Shown here: piece after piece, positions 24,630 through 34,146 of the stretch
How the letters are laid out: every line of letters begins with the position of its first letter
Position numbering within the stretch: position 1 is the stretch's first letter
Assembly (NCBI GenBank): GCA_022790855.1
Contig: JAAVYA010000051.1
Coordinates: 62,001 to 126,000, forward strand
From: Lachnospiraceae bacterium
GTDB lineage: Bacteria > Bacillota > Clostridia > Lachnospirales > Lachnospiraceae
Reading direction: 5' to 3'
Length of the DNA stretch: 64,000 bases
The notes under the pieces: generated by a model
The model's database searches: none
Seen by the model: only the letters and a program-made list of their open reading frames with translations
What the model was told of the DNA's origin: nothing
Position numbers and translations under genes: made by a program

Positions 24630-27554
24630 TCACACTACCCCTTTTTCCTTCTTCAGCATCGCCTCATAGCTGCTGCTCTCCACGGGTCTGGAATAGTAAT
24701 ACCCCTGAGCATAATGGTTTCGGATGCTCCGCAAAAACGTCACTTGAATCTCCGTCTCTACCCCTTCTACAATCACCGTCAACTGCAGATTCTTGGCCAG
24801 GTTGATCAAGGCGTTCAAAATATACTGGCTCTTTCTGTCGTCATCCCCGCCATCCAAAAACTTCAAATCCATCTTCAAAATATCAAGGGGCATTTCCTTC
24901 AACATATTCAAAGAAGAATATCCGCTGCCAAAATCATCCATGGCAATTTTAAATCCCGCCTCCCGCAGTTCATGAATCTTCTGGTAAAGAATATCGGGAT
25001 TCTTAGCATACATCGACTCTGTAATCTCCAGCTCCAAATCCCCCGGATCCAAATGATATTTCTCAATCAATCCTGCCAGCTTACCTTTTAGCTCGGTTCC
25101 ATAAAAGTGGGCCCGGGATACGTTGATGGAAATGGGAATCCCGGTAATCCCATCTTCCTTCAATTTGGAAAGAAGCTTACAGGTCTCCTCCCACACATAA
25201 TAATCCAACTGTAAAATAAAGCCGTTCCGCTCAAACACACTGATAAACTTGTCCGGCGGTATCAGCCCTTTTTGGGGATGCACCCACCGTACCAAAGCCT
25301 CTCCTCCGACAATCCGTTCCTGAAACACATCATACTGGGGCTGAATATAGATACAAAACTGCTTTTCCTTCAGAGCCTGCTCCATCTCATTTTCAATCTC
25401 CTGCTCCTGTAAGATCCTGTCCCGTTCCTCCCCGCTGTAATAAAAAATATAATCCAACTGTCTCTGCTCTTTAGTATGTAACGCCAAACTTGCCCGATCG
25501 CACATAATATTCACCGGAAGCCGCTCTTTTCCCTCCGTCACAAATACGCCGTAGGCAGCTTTAATATCCATATCCTCCAGAAAAGTCTTGAAATGCTGCG
25601 GAAAATGAATTTCCTGAAAATCCTTTTTCCCCATACACATATAGAAATGATCCCCGGAGAACCTGGCTACTAAAAGCTCCCTTCCTGTTCCCAATTTCTG
25701 CAGCTCTTGGGCCATCTGGCACAGGAGACGGTCGCCGCTTTCCATACCGTATAAGTCGTTTACCACCTTAAAATTATTGATGTCCATCATCACAATATAG
25801 GTATCCTGGCCGCTGTTTGCAACCATCTCTTCCGCCTTCTCGAAAAACGCTTTCCGGTTATAGACCCCTGTCAGCTCATCCTGCTGTACCTGCTTCTGCA
25901 AAATCTCATATTCTCTCTTTTTTAGCCGAAGCTTTGCCACGTAATGCACCACCAGAATATAAGCCGCGCCTAATAACAGCAGCGCAAATCCCAGGCTGGC
26001 AATGGGATAACGGTATTTATACAGGAAATCCCCCATATCCTCCTGGAAGGGATTCCGCAATAGCTCTGATGAAATAATATCTTCTTCCTCTCTGATGCCA
26101 ATATGATTAGAAGCCTTCTTTATAATATCCAAAAGGATCTGATCCTCTTCCACAGCAGACAGGCATATACCATTCTCCAAAGTCCCGGCGGGAATCTCCA
26201 CCAAAGCCTCCCCATACCTGGGCTTTTGCATAAGATAAGATACCACATAGGAATACTGTATGGCTATATCGGCTTTCCCTTTGACTACCGCAGAGAGACA
26301 TTCCTGGGGCGTATCATAATATTGGATACTGGAGCCGATATCATCCTGATACAACAATTTCTCCAAATAACGCATCTCCTTGGTAAGGGCAAAACTATGG
26401 TTTTTGCCTGTAACAACATCCTTTTGCCGTTTTACACAGGACATAGAAAGAAAGTCCAGAAAACTCCCATATATCTGCCCTTCATCTTGCCCTTCATATT
26501 CCAGGGAACGCTTGGAGCGCACCACCAAACAACCCTTCTCAGGAGAAGCTGCTTCCGGCTTTAAAATACTCTCTGGCTGAATATCAATCTCATATTCAAA
26601 TTTTAACCCGCTTTTCTGGCCGATCCTATTTAAATATTCCACAAAGATCCCGCTGCATTCTCCCTCCTTCTCATAGCTTAAGGGAGCGTAATCTTCTATC
26701 ATCTTTACCTTAACAGGCTCTGCCTGCCGGATATAATCATGTTCTTCCCTTGTAAAAAGAGGACTCTCCGACATCTGACTGTCTCCATAATATTTCTGCT
26801 GAAGCCGTGTCTCAAAACCAGGATCCTCCATTTTAATACTGCGAAGAGCCTCATCGATCTCTCCCACCAGATCCTCGCCGCCTTTTTGGGTAATGCAGTA
26901 AAAAGCCTCCGCTCCATACTTTCCTACCACCCTTACCCCCATGTGACGGGCAAGGCTGCCTGCGGCGGCCAAATCCACTTCCCCGTTTTGAAGCGCAAGC
27001 AACATGGACTCCTCCGTCTGGAAATATACCGGCTCATAGGAGAGATTTTTCTCTTCGGCAAACCGCCCAAATTCCTCTGTCTGGAAACTGCCTGCAAGCA
27101 GCCCCACCTTCTTTAGCTGCATTGCTTCTATATCTTCATAATAAATATCACTGTCATTCCTAGCATATATCATTGTGGTCTCATAGCCCAGGGGCATGTC
27201 CGCATATGCAAACTTCTCCGCCCGTTCCGGCGTCTTTTGCGCCGTACACAATAAGTCAATCTCTCCCCGGGAAAGCTTATCCAGGCAATTCTCCCAGGTA
27301 TCAAAGACATACGCATAATCCCAGCCCGTATATTCTGAAATCTTCCCTAAGTACTCCACCCCGTAACCGGAGAATTCCCCATACTCCTCCTGGATAAATC
27401 CGTCATAATCAATATATCCTACCTTTAACACCCGGGGAGATGCCTGTACATTCCAAGCGCCGGACACTCCTGCCGTCAACAAGACGAACCCCAGCAAGAA
27501 TGCGCATCGTTTCAAAATACGCCTGCTACATATACCCTTTTTCCTATAACACAT
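24630..27554 (-). CDS. Membrane c-di-GMP protein: two solute-binding domains, degenerate GGDEF, EAL
   Basis: The 974-residue protein has a signal/anchor helix (about 15-35), two periplasmic-binding (SBP_bac_3-like) domains in tandem (LKVGYIDYDGF... and VKVKMIEDYAPLSY...), a transmembrane helix, a GGDEF domain (DELTGVYNRKAF) whose active motif reads SGDHF, and an EAL domain with GEALVRW, LEITESM, DDFGSGYSS and MDLKFLDG. The cyclase site is degenerate while the phosphodiesterase residues look intact, so it should hydrolyse c-di-GMP in response to an external small ligand. I chose ATG 27554 because AAGGAG lies eight bases upstream; longer in-frame starts lack this. Confidence 0.85.
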   Translation of the reverse strand: MCYRKKGICSRRILKRCAFLLGFVLLTAGVSGAWNVQASPRVLKVGYIDYDGFIQEEYGEFSGYGVEYLGKISEYTGWDYAYVFDTWENCLDKLSRGEIDLLCTAQKTPERAEKFAYADMPLGYETTMIYARNDSDIYYEDIEAMQLKKVGLLAGSFQTEEFGRFAEEKNLSYEPVYFQTEESMLLALQNGEVDLAAAGSLARHMGVRVVGKYGAEAFYCITQKGGEDLVGEIDEALRSIKMEDPGFETRLQQKYYGDSQMSESPLFTREEHDYIRQAEPVKVKMIEDYAPLSYEKEGECSGIFVEYLNRIGQKSGLKFEYEIDIQPESILKPEAASPEKGCLVVRSKRSLEYEGQDEGQIYGSFLDFLSMSCVKRQKDVVTGKNHSFALTKEMRYLEKLLYQDDIGSSIQYYDTPQECLSAVVKGKADIAIQYSYVVSYLMQKPRYGEALVEIPAGTLENGICLSAVEEDQILLDIIKKASNHIGIREEEDIISSELLRNPFQEDMGDFLYKYRYPIASLGFALLLLGAAYILVVHYVAKLRLKKREYEILQKQVQQDELTGVYNRKAFFEKAEEMVANSGQDTYIVMMDINNFKVVNDLYGMESGDRLLCQMAQELQKLGTGRELLVARFSGDHFYMCMGKKDFQEIHFPQHFKTFLEDMDIKAAYGVFVTEGKERLPVNIMCDRASLALHTKEQRQLDYIFYYSGEERDRILQEQEIENEMEQALKEKQFCIYIQPQYDVFQERIVGGEALVRWVHPQKGLIPPDKFISVFERNGFILQLDYYVWEETCKLLSKLKEDGITGIPISINVSRAHFYGTELKGKLAGLIEKYHLDPGDLELEITESMYAKNPDILYQKIHELREAGFKIAMDDFGSGYSSLNMLKEMPLDILKMDLKFLDGGDDDRKSQYILNALINLAKNLQLTVIVEGVETEIQVTFLRSIRNHYAQGYYYSRPVESSSYEAMLKKEKGVV

Positions 27555-27737
27555 AGTACCGCTCCTTAAATTCCTTCTCCTTACGTTCCACGGCTGACAT
27601 ACACCTGCCAGCCAAATGCCAAAACGCCCCAACAACATTCGGGTACAAACCCTTATCTTTATACTATCGGCATTTCCAACATTTGTATATACTTTTTTAC
27701 AAATATTTTGCACAAATATTTGATGTTCCGTCTGTTG

Positions 27738-29336
27738 TTAGCTCTTTGACATTCCTTTCATTCCATGGGGAGCGAAAAAAACCTGCAGGCAGGCGCCGGA
27801 TACTGATTGCATATGTTCTTTCAAAAACCTGTCCACCTCCGGCTGCCTGTCTGCCTCTGACGATAAATCATTGAATTCTTTCATACGGCTGGCCAGCAAA
27901 TACGACTTCACCATCATCTGATTCATCTCTTTTTGCCCTTCCATGCCTTGCTGCCTGGCTGTCTTTTGTATCCTCTCCTCCAATCCCCTCAAAAGCTCCA
28001 TCACATACTGGCACTGACGAGAGGCACGGATACGAAATACCCATACATTCGCCCTCAGGGCAATTCCGGCCCCTGCAAAGGTATAGAAAAGCCTCTGTCC
28101 CAAAAGAAAAATATAAGATTCGGTCCCAAAATTCAAGGCCAGTGCAGAGCAGGTAATACAGGTGACCATCGCCGTATAATTTCCGGAGCAGTAAATAAAA
28201 AAATTCGCAATGGTCATCAAAAGTAACCGGGCCCAAAATCCCTGGAACACGGCAAATGCTAAAAGGCAGACTGCCACCCCCAGCAGACTGCCACGAATCC
28301 GCTGCAATATCCGCCCAAGGGTATTTTCATACACCGGAATCATCATGAAAAAAACAGATATCGCCAGCCAGTAACGATTGCCAAAGGGTGAAAAATACCC
28401 GAAAAGCATACACGGCGTCATTACCAGCATCTGGCGCAGGGCAAAACGGAGACGGAAAGAACGGATATCCAAGGGATTCTCCCGGAACCGGAGACGGTCT
28501 TTTACAATTCTGGGCAAGATCTCTTCTGCTGCTGTGCCTGAAAGCTCCTCTTCTTCATAACGGGTTTCCAATTCCAGAAGCAATGCTTCCATCTGATCCA
28601 ACTGCACCTTTCCGCTGCCGGCTTCTCCCGACAAAACCGCTTCAGACAAGGCTCCTATCATCTGAAAATAAGCAAGGTAGATACAAAATCTGTTTTCCTC
28701 TAATTTCTTTTTCACAGACGCCCGGTTGGCTTCATACAATTTCAGGCTGACTTCCCTGCAAGTCTCCTGAAGACTGCCCAGCAGCTCTTTGGCTTCCTGC
28801 AAATTCTCCTGCCGGAAAGATACGACAAGGGCCCGCCCCGTATCCAGGCCCTGTTTCGTCAGACTTCTTAGAGCCGGCTCTTCCTTTTTTCTTCCCCATC
28901 TTCTTAACCCCTGCAGGAATAAAAATACCAGCAAAAAGGATACTGCCAGGGCCAAAAGCCTCCGGCACAAAAGCCATCCGGGAGCGGGCGAATTCTGAAA
29001 GAAGATCAGCGCCATGCCCGCCGGAAAATAATTCAGGGGATTATATTCATCAATCAGAAAATACCCAATCCAAAACAATGCCCCGGCGTTCACTGCCAGG
29101 CAAAGCGCAGGATGCAGCAGCGCCGCCTGGGCCAAAAGTGCCATAGCGGCGTAAATTCCCAGAGAGCGCAGCATACATCCCCGGTAGTCCTCCATTCCCT
29201 GAAATTTCAGGAAAGACAGCGTCAAAAACGGGCCGATGATGGTATTCTCCATCCCAAACGCCCAATAATTCAAAAAGAAGATCAGCGTCACCACAATCGT
29301 TGGCATAACCGCTTTTTTCCATGTATTCCGATTCAT
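27738..29336 (-). CDS. FUSC / aromatic acid exporter-like membrane protein
   Basis: The 532-residue protein has two halves, each with about six membrane segments (20-155 and 325-460), separated by a long soluble helical region and ended by another, the layout of FUSC/ArAE family proteins. These export aromatic acids or other organic anions. I place the start at ATG 29336, preceded by AGGG five bases upstream, because an in-frame extension to 29375 would be coded inside the 160-base foldback element. No partner membrane-fusion gene is adjacent. Confidence 0.75.
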   Translation of the reverse strand: MNRNTWKKAVMPTIVVTLIFFLNYWAFGMENTIIGPFLTLSFLKFQGMEDYRGCMLRSLGIYAAMALLAQAALLHPALCLAVNAGALFWIGYFLIDEYNPLNYFPAGMALIFFQNSPAPGWLLCRRLLALAVSFLLVFLFLQGLRRWGRKKEEPALRSLTKQGLDTGRALVVSFRQENLQEAKELLGSLQETCREVSLKLYEANRASVKKKLEENRFCIYLAYFQMIGALSEAVLSGEAGSGKVQLDQMEALLLELETRYEEEELSGTAAEEILPRIVKDRLRFRENPLDIRSFRLRFALRQMLVMTPCMLFGYFSPFGNRYWLAISVFFMMIPVYENTLGRILQRIRGSLLGVAVCLLAFAVFQGFWARLLLMTIANFFIYCSGNYTAMVTCITCSALALNFGTESYIFLLGQRLFYTFAGAGIALRANVWVFRIRASRQCQYVMELLRGLEERIQKTARQQGMEGQKEMNQMMVKSYLLASRMKEFNDLSSEADRQPEVDRFLKEHMQSVSGACLQVFFAPHGMKGMSKS

Positions 29337-29346
29337 ACTCACCCTA

Positions 29347-29506
29347 GAGCGTGTCTGAAAATTCATTCCCGTCATCTGCACCTCCCACTTTGCGGTATAT
29401 TTGGGCTAAATTCAGTCAACATAGCCCACTATGCTTCCCTCATTTGGCCCAAATCTCCCACAAAGTGGAAGGCACATCTGACGAAAAACAATTTTCAGAC
29501 ACGCTC
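29347..29506. repeat. 160-base imperfect foldback element (MITE-like)
   Basis: The ends are perfect 17-base inverted repeats (GAGCGTGTCTGAAAATT and its complement). Further inside, paired blocks follow: CCACTTTG, ATTTGGGC.AAAT and a central CATAGCCCACTATG. The right arm supplies the stop codon of the alpha-subunit gene at 29495, and the left end lies ten bases before the FUSC start. Such full-length foldbacks are typical of miniature inverted-repeat elements, but no target duplication was clear. Confidence 0.6.
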
Positions 29507-30481
29507 CAGAATCCGCCGTTCCATGGCAAGATGCCTTCTGGTAAACTCATACCCGCCGCAGTTCATCTCATCTTCATATTCGCTTACAATATATCCCTGA
29601 TAATCTGTCCCTTTTAGCATGGTCAAAATCTCTTCATAAGGGATACTGGGCTCCACACAATCCTCGCTCAAGTAGTGGAACTTCCCATGCATTTCAAAGC
29701 AATAAGGCAGAATCTGTCTCAATTCTTCCAATAAATTTGGAAGCTCTTCTTTAGAGCGGAACTGAACAAACCCGTACATGCCCTGGAGCGCCCTCTGAAT
29801 CGCAGGATGGGCTCCTGCTTCTTGAAGCTTCTTCTGAGTCTCTTCGATGGGAAGTCCCTGATACCTACAGTCTGCCGCCAGCTTCAAATGTTCTTCCTTC
29901 ACGCCCATACGAAGGGCTTCATCCCACATAGGCTTGTTGGGAGCTACCGCAAAACAGCCGAAATCAACCACAAATCCAAGGTACTTAGAGCCTGTTTTTT
30001 GAATCACTTTCAAATACTCCTGCATTGCAGGGGACATGGGAGTATCCGGATTATGAACCTCAATCCCCACCTTTACATCATACAATTCAGCATAGGGCGC
30101 CAAGCGTTCAAAAGCCGCCGGGGATAACATATACTGAGATCGCATGACCTTACATCCCAGCCTGTTGGCCGTCTTTAAATCAATGATCGTATCCGCCAGC
30201 ATCTCATCATCGGTCAGATCCCGGTCATATAAAAGCCCTCTGTCATTGTTGGCTCCATATCCCACAGGGCCGATGCCGTAAGTCTCTTTCAATCTCAGAA
30301 CCTTTCCCAAAAATTCATCACTGACATTGGGGTAGGAGGGAATCATCTGGGTCCCTACAATCTCATATCCCGAAGCCCCTGCCAGGGCCGCCTGTTTCAC
30401 ACATTCTTCAAAATCATATTCGAATTTTGCATACTCACCCGTATAGCAAAACAAGGTTGCGCCTAATTTAATATCACTCAT
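29495..30481 (-). CDS. C-glycoside deglycosidase alpha-like TIM-barrel protein
   Basis: The 328-residue protein is a xylose-isomerase-like TIM barrel (sugar phosphate isomerase/epimerase family). Putative metal ligands are Glu in GIEVHNP (near 143), Asp in VVDFGC (near 175), His in EMHGKFHYL and Glu in SEYEDE near the end. It is followed upstream by a DUF6379 gene 13 bases away. This pair is the signature of the DfgAB/DgpBC/CarBC complexes, in which the barrel cleaves the C-C bond of 3-oxo-C-glucosides. The last codons are set by a foldback element, so the extreme C-terminus may be altered. Substrate is inferred, not shown. Confidence 0.75.
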   Translation of the reverse strand: MSDIKLGATLFCYTGEYAKFEYDFEECVKQAALAGASGYEIVGTQMIPSYPNVSDEFLGKVLRLKETYGIGPVGYGANNDRGLLYDRDLTDDEMLADTIIDLKTANRLGCKVMRSQYMLSPAAFERLAPYAELYDVKVGIEVHNPDTPMSPAMQEYLKVIQKTGSKYLGFVVDFGCFAVAPNKPMWDEALRMGVKEEHLKLAADCRYQGLPIEETQKKLQEAGAHPAIQRALQGMYGFVQFRSKEELPNLLEELRQILPYCFEMHGKFHYLSEDCVEPSIPYEEILTMLKGTDYQGYIVSEYEDEMNCGGYEFTRRHLAMERRILERV

Positions 30482-30494
30482 CTCTTTCCCCTCC

Positions 30495-30929
30495 TTATTC
30501 TGTCACTTCAATCTCTACGATATCGCCGCTATCCAATGGCATATAATTGTGATCCGGCCCAATCGCCATGTAGGGGATGCACATCATCAGCTTCAATTCG
30601 ATTTTGTGACTTCCTTTGGAGAGGCCGCCGGGCTTGATCACATGAATTCTGGCCGGAACCACCTGGCTCCAAAATTCTGTCGTGGCAAGCTTCAGCCGGT
30701 ATATGGGCATCTCTTTTTTGTTCAGTTCAAAGGTTACCGCCTCCTTGGGGATTGTCTCTCCGTCCACCGTCACTTCCAACTGTTCAATGGTAGACAAGTA
30801 ATGTCCTCTATAATAACCCAGTTGAACCAAAAAAGAAAATCCCTGATTCTTCCCATTGATATACATCGGCTGAAAGGACTGCTTTTTGATGATCTCTCCG
30901 TTTAAGTTCATTCGCATTGCAAAACCCAT
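30495..30929 (-). CDS. C-glycoside deglycosidase beta-like protein (DUF6379)
   Basis: A 144-residue beta-rich protein starting MGFAMRMNLNG, with the conserved LGYYRGHYLSTIEQLEV segment, VDGETIPKE and a closing YMPLDSGDIVEIEV. This matches DUF6379, the small beta subunit of C-glycoside deglycosidases, which completes the active site of the TIM-barrel partner. I chose ATG 30929, which has AGGAGG eight bases upstream; an upstream in-frame ATG at 30989 has no such site. It lies between the two TIM-barrel genes on the minus strand. Confidence 0.8.
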   Translation of the reverse strand: MGFAMRMNLNGEIIKKQSFQPMYINGKNQGFSFLVQLGYYRGHYLSTIEQLEVTVDGETIPKEAVTFELNKKEMPIYRLKLATTEFWSQVVPARIHVIKPGGLSKGSHKIELKLMMCIPYMAIGPDHNYMPLDSGDIVEIEVTE

Positions 30930-31031
30930 GATCTTTGCCTCCTGTTTTTCTTTTATGATATCAAATAAGACGGTACCAGGATAGGACATACGTCCTACCT
31001 CAAAGGATAAATTTTCTGTTTCAGACTCGCT

Positions 31032-31859
31032 CTAGATCACTGTCCTGTAATAATCAATATCTGCTTTGAGACACTCCGGCCTGCTGCCCGCATAGCTGCG
31101 TTCCCGTTCCACGATATAAGCCGCGCATCCCTGAGCGTCCGCCACTTCTTTTAAAGCTTTCCAATCCACCAGGCCCTCTCCCGCCGGGCAGTTGATGGAT
31201 TTCGCCCGTTCCATATCTGCTTTCATCTCTGGTGTAAAAATAGGCGCTCCATTTTCATCCTTCTCAATCTTTTCAAAATCTACATACTTCTGTACGCCAA
31301 TCTCCTCGCTGCTTTCTTTCACATGAACGAGACAAATCCTGCCGCTGTTTTGTCTGATAAAATCAAGGGGATTCACGCCTGCCGCCGCGCACCATCCGGC
31401 ATCCAGTTCAAATCCCACATACTCCGGATTTGTCTCTTTCATCAGGATATCAATGATTCTCTCCTTGCCGTAGCTGCCAAATTCCTGGGTATGATTATGG
31501 TAAGTTACCATCAATCCTTCTTTGTGGCAGGCTTCTCCCAATTCATTCAGCTTCTGTGCAAATGCATGAACCTCGGCTTCATTCATCATCGGCTGCATTC
31601 CGATTCCAATGAACTTCATGCCCAAAGCTTTGGCATAGGGCAGACGTTCTAACACCTGGTCCGTATTGATATGCATGGAAATTGCATCCAAATGGTATTC
31701 TTCCAATAATCCTTTCAGCTCCTCCAGGGGAAGCTCCAGATTCGGCCCAAACAGTTCCACGCCGTCATACCCCATCTGGGAGGCCAGTTTCAGATTCTCC
31801 CTGGTATCATTATGTTCTCCGTCCATAAATGAATACATTTGTAAATTAATTTTTCCCAT
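31032..31859 (-). CDS. Second sugar phosphate isomerase/epimerase (TIM barrel)
   Basis: A 275-residue xylose-isomerase-like barrel of the IolE/hydroxypyruvate-isomerase type. Candidate metal ligands are the His residues of TYHNHTQEF, Asp in FELDAGWC, His in LVHVKES and Glu in IVERERS near the C-terminus. AAAGGAG precedes the ATG. It sits between the DUF6379 gene and the SGNH hydrolase gene and may process the sugar released or presented to the deglycosidase pair. It is not close enough to the first barrel to be a simple duplicate. A role as a 3-oxo-sugar isomerase or dehydratase is a guess. Confidence 0.8.
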   Translation of the reverse strand: MGKINLQMYSFMDGEHNDTRENLKLASQMGYDGVELFGPNLELPLEELKGLLEEYHLDAISMHINTDQVLERLPYAKALGMKFIGIGMQPMMNEAEVHAFAQKLNELGEACHKEGLMVTYHNHTQEFGSYGKERIIDILMKETNPEYVGFELDAGWCAAAGVNPLDFIRQNSGRICLVHVKESSEEIGVQKYVDFEKIEKDENGAPIFTPEMKADMERAKSINCPAGEGLVDWKALKEVADAQGCAAYIVERERSYAGSRPECLKADIDYYRTVI

Positions 31860-31897
31860 AGTTGTGTTCTCCTTTCTAAAATAAAAATAACGTCTCC

Positions 31898-32731
31898 TTA
31901 CGGTTCCATCAACTGCATCAAAACCGTGGCGTACATCTCATGTCCGGTTACGGAAGGATGTCCCGGACTCGCCAGCAATGCCTCCAGGGGATATCCCATT
32001 TTTTGATAACATTCCCATACTTTATAAGTATCCGCCAGACAAACCCCCAGCTCCTGGGCCAGGCTGCGAATTACCTTTACTCGTTCCTTCAAAGGCGACC
32101 GGGGATTCTGCCTCCGGGCGGGCAGCTCCATATTCGGCGTCATCAGAACCAAATCTGATTTCAGCTCACTCTGTAAAGTCAAAACCACCTGCGTCAGCGC
32201 ACTGGCATAATCTTGTGTATCCCCCTGTTCTTCTCCCCAATTCAGGGAACCGTTTATAAGTACCAAATCCGGCTGATACCGAATCACATCCCGATAGAGG
32301 CGTTTCTGCATTCCGTATATGGTATCTCCCGCAATTCCTGCATTCAGAACGCTTACCGACGTCTGTTCATATTTATCAATGAGCAGCAGGCGGAATTTTT
32401 CCAGATAACATTCCCTGGCGTCGGTGATCTCCACAATGTCCCCTTCTTCCAGGCCCGACGTTTCTGCTTTTTTAATGATTTCTTCATGATCGTTTCCGGC
32501 TTCAAAATGTCCTGCCGTCACACTGTCGCCCAAAGCCACGATTACCGGATTTTTGGGTTCCAGCCCGTCCTTTGGCGTCCCGAAGGGGGTAAGCTTCCCC
32601 AAAGCTCCCCGGTTCCTTTTCATCACTTTCCAAAATCCCAAGGGCCTTCTTGTCCCTGTCGCCGGCGTAATCTGGGCAAGCCTAAGAGCTTCCCTGGCAT
32701 ATTCCGGCGGCGTCACAAAGGTCGTTCTCAT
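31898..32731 (-). CDS. SGNH/GDSL-type esterase
   Basis: The 277-residue protein shows the four SGNH blocks: GDSVTAG with the nucleophile Ser near 71, NAGIAGD with Gly, NGSLNWG with Asn, and SPGHPSVTG with the catalytic His near the C-terminus. An N-terminal extension of about 65 residues precedes block I. There is no signal peptide, so it acts in the cytoplasm. The family removes acetyl or other acyl groups from sugars and lipids; in this cluster it may deacylate an imported glycoside. ATG is preceded by AGGAG. Confidence 0.85.
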   Translation of the reverse strand: MRTTFVTPPEYAREALRLAQITPATGTRRPLGFWKVMKRNRGALGKLTPFGTPKDGLEPKNPVIVALGDSVTAGHFEAGNDHEEIIKKAETSGLEEGDIVEITDARECYLEKFRLLLIDKYEQTSVSVLNAGIAGDTIYGMQKRLYRDVIRYQPDLVLINGSLNWGEEQGDTQDYASALTQVVLTLQSELKSDLVLMTPNMELPARRQNPRSPLKERVKVIRSLAQELGVCLADTYKVWECYQKMGYPLEALLASPGHPSVTGHEMYATVLMQLMEP

Positions 32732-32752
32732 AGATCTTCTCCTTACTGATAG

Positions 32753-34123
32753 TTAGGAAAACTTCTGCCAGTATCCCATTACTAAAATCACCAGTACGAT
32801 CACCGGTAAGACATAAGATACATAAACCCTGGCCCATCCTGGGAATTTCAGCCCGTCCCCCGTATCCGCCTCTTTCTTGAAGGCTCGAAAGCCCCATCCC
32901 CGGCGGCTGGTGCAGAATAACAGATACAGCATACTGCCCAAAGGCAGCAGATTATTGGAAATAATAAAATCCTCCAAATCCTGAATCGTACTGCCGGCCC
33001 CCAAGGGCTGGATATTGCTCCACACATTAAAGCCCAACGCACAGGGAATGCTCAACACGGCTACCGCAATCCCGTTGACCAGCGAAGCTTTTTTCCGGTC
33101 AAATCCCCACAAGTCCTGGGAAAAGCTAATGATATTTTGAAATACTGCAATAATTGTAGAAAGAGCTGCAAAACTCATGAAAATAAAAAACAATACGCCC
33201 CAGAGCCTTCCCAGCGCCATCTGATTAAAAATATTGGGAAGCGTTACAAACACCAATCCCGGCCCTTGTCCCGGACTTACCCCAAAGGCGGAGCAGGCAG
33301 GAAAGATGATCAATCCCGACAGGATAGCCACCACGGTATCCAGCAGGCAGATGTTGACGGCTTCTCCGGTAAGGGCCCGGGACTTATCAATGTAGCTGCC
33401 GAAAATCGCCATGGCTCCGATCCCTAAGCTTAAGGTAAAAAACGCCTGGCCCATGGCGGCAAACACCACTTCTCCTCCCCCGTGTTCCACGATTTTCCCA
33501 AAATCCGGGACCAAGTAAAAGGCAAGTCCCTCTCCGGCTCCCGGCAGCGTCATGCTTCGAACGCACAGAATCAGCAAAATCACAAATAAAAGTCCCATCA
33601 TCCATTTGGTGATGCGCTCCACGCCTTTCTGCAGCCCCATACTGCATACCAGAAAGCCCAGCGCCACCACCAGAAGCATTCCTCCCATCGTGCTTGAGGG
33701 GGAAGCCAGCATCTGATAAAAAATCTCCCCGGTCTCTTCCGCCGTTTTGCCGGAAAATTCTCCAAAGGCCATTTTTTTTACATAAATCAGCATCCAGCCC
33801 CCAACGGTGGTATAAAACATCATCAACAGATAGTTCCCTGCAATCGCCAGATAACTGGTAAAATGCCATTTGGTGCCTTTCGGCTCCAAAACATGAAAGC
33901 TTCTCGCCGCCGACCTCTGGCTGGCCCTTCCCACTGAAAACTCCATGACCATAATGGGAAGCCCCAAAATTGCAAGAAACACAAGATATATCAATACAAA
34001 TGCGGCGCCTCCATAAGTTCCGGCTATATAAGGGAACCGCCATACGTTCCCCAGACCTACCGCACATCCCACGGATATCAGAATAAATCCTATCCGGGAT
34101 GAAAATTTCTCACGCTGTTCCAT
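32753..34123 (-). CDS. Sodium-dependent NSS (SNF) family transporter
   Basis: The 456-residue protein has about eleven to twelve membrane helices. The first holds the family signature GCAVGLGNVWRFPY with unwound-helix glycines; GGAAFVLIYL follows in helix 2. NSS proteins import amino acids or related amines with Na+. It lies 21 bases upstream of the SGNH gene and 23 bases after the MBL gene on the minus strand, so it belongs to the same operon. An NSS carrier in a presumed glycoside cluster is unusual; the cargo cannot be read from the sequence. Confidence 0.92.
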   Translation of the reverse strand: MEQREKFSSRIGFILISVGCAVGLGNVWRFPYIAGTYGGAAFVLIYLVFLAILGLPIMVMEFSVGRASQRSAARSFHVLEPKGTKWHFTSYLAIAGNYLLMMFYTTVGGWMLIYVKKMAFGEFSGKTAEETGEIFYQMLASPSSTMGGMLLVVALGFLVCSMGLQKGVERITKWMMGLLFVILLILCVRSMTLPGAGEGLAFYLVPDFGKIVEHGGGEVVFAAMGQAFFTLSLGIGAMAIFGSYIDKSRALTGEAVNICLLDTVVAILSGLIIFPACSAFGVSPGQGPGLVFVTLPNIFNQMALGRLWGVLFFIFMSFAALSTIIAVFQNIISFSQDLWGFDRKKASLVNGIAVAVLSIPCALGFNVWSNIQPLGAGSTIQDLEDFIISNNLLPLGSMLYLLFCTSRRGWGFRAFKKEADTGDGLKFPGWARVYVSYVLPVIVLVILVMGYWQKFS

Positions 34124-34146
34124 TTCCTCTCCTCCACAGACCGTTC

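Noticed and set aside
24630-27713. Longer form of the c-di-GMP protein from ATG 27713.
   Set aside because: The extra 53 residues precede the signal helix, have no ribosome binding site and look non-coding.
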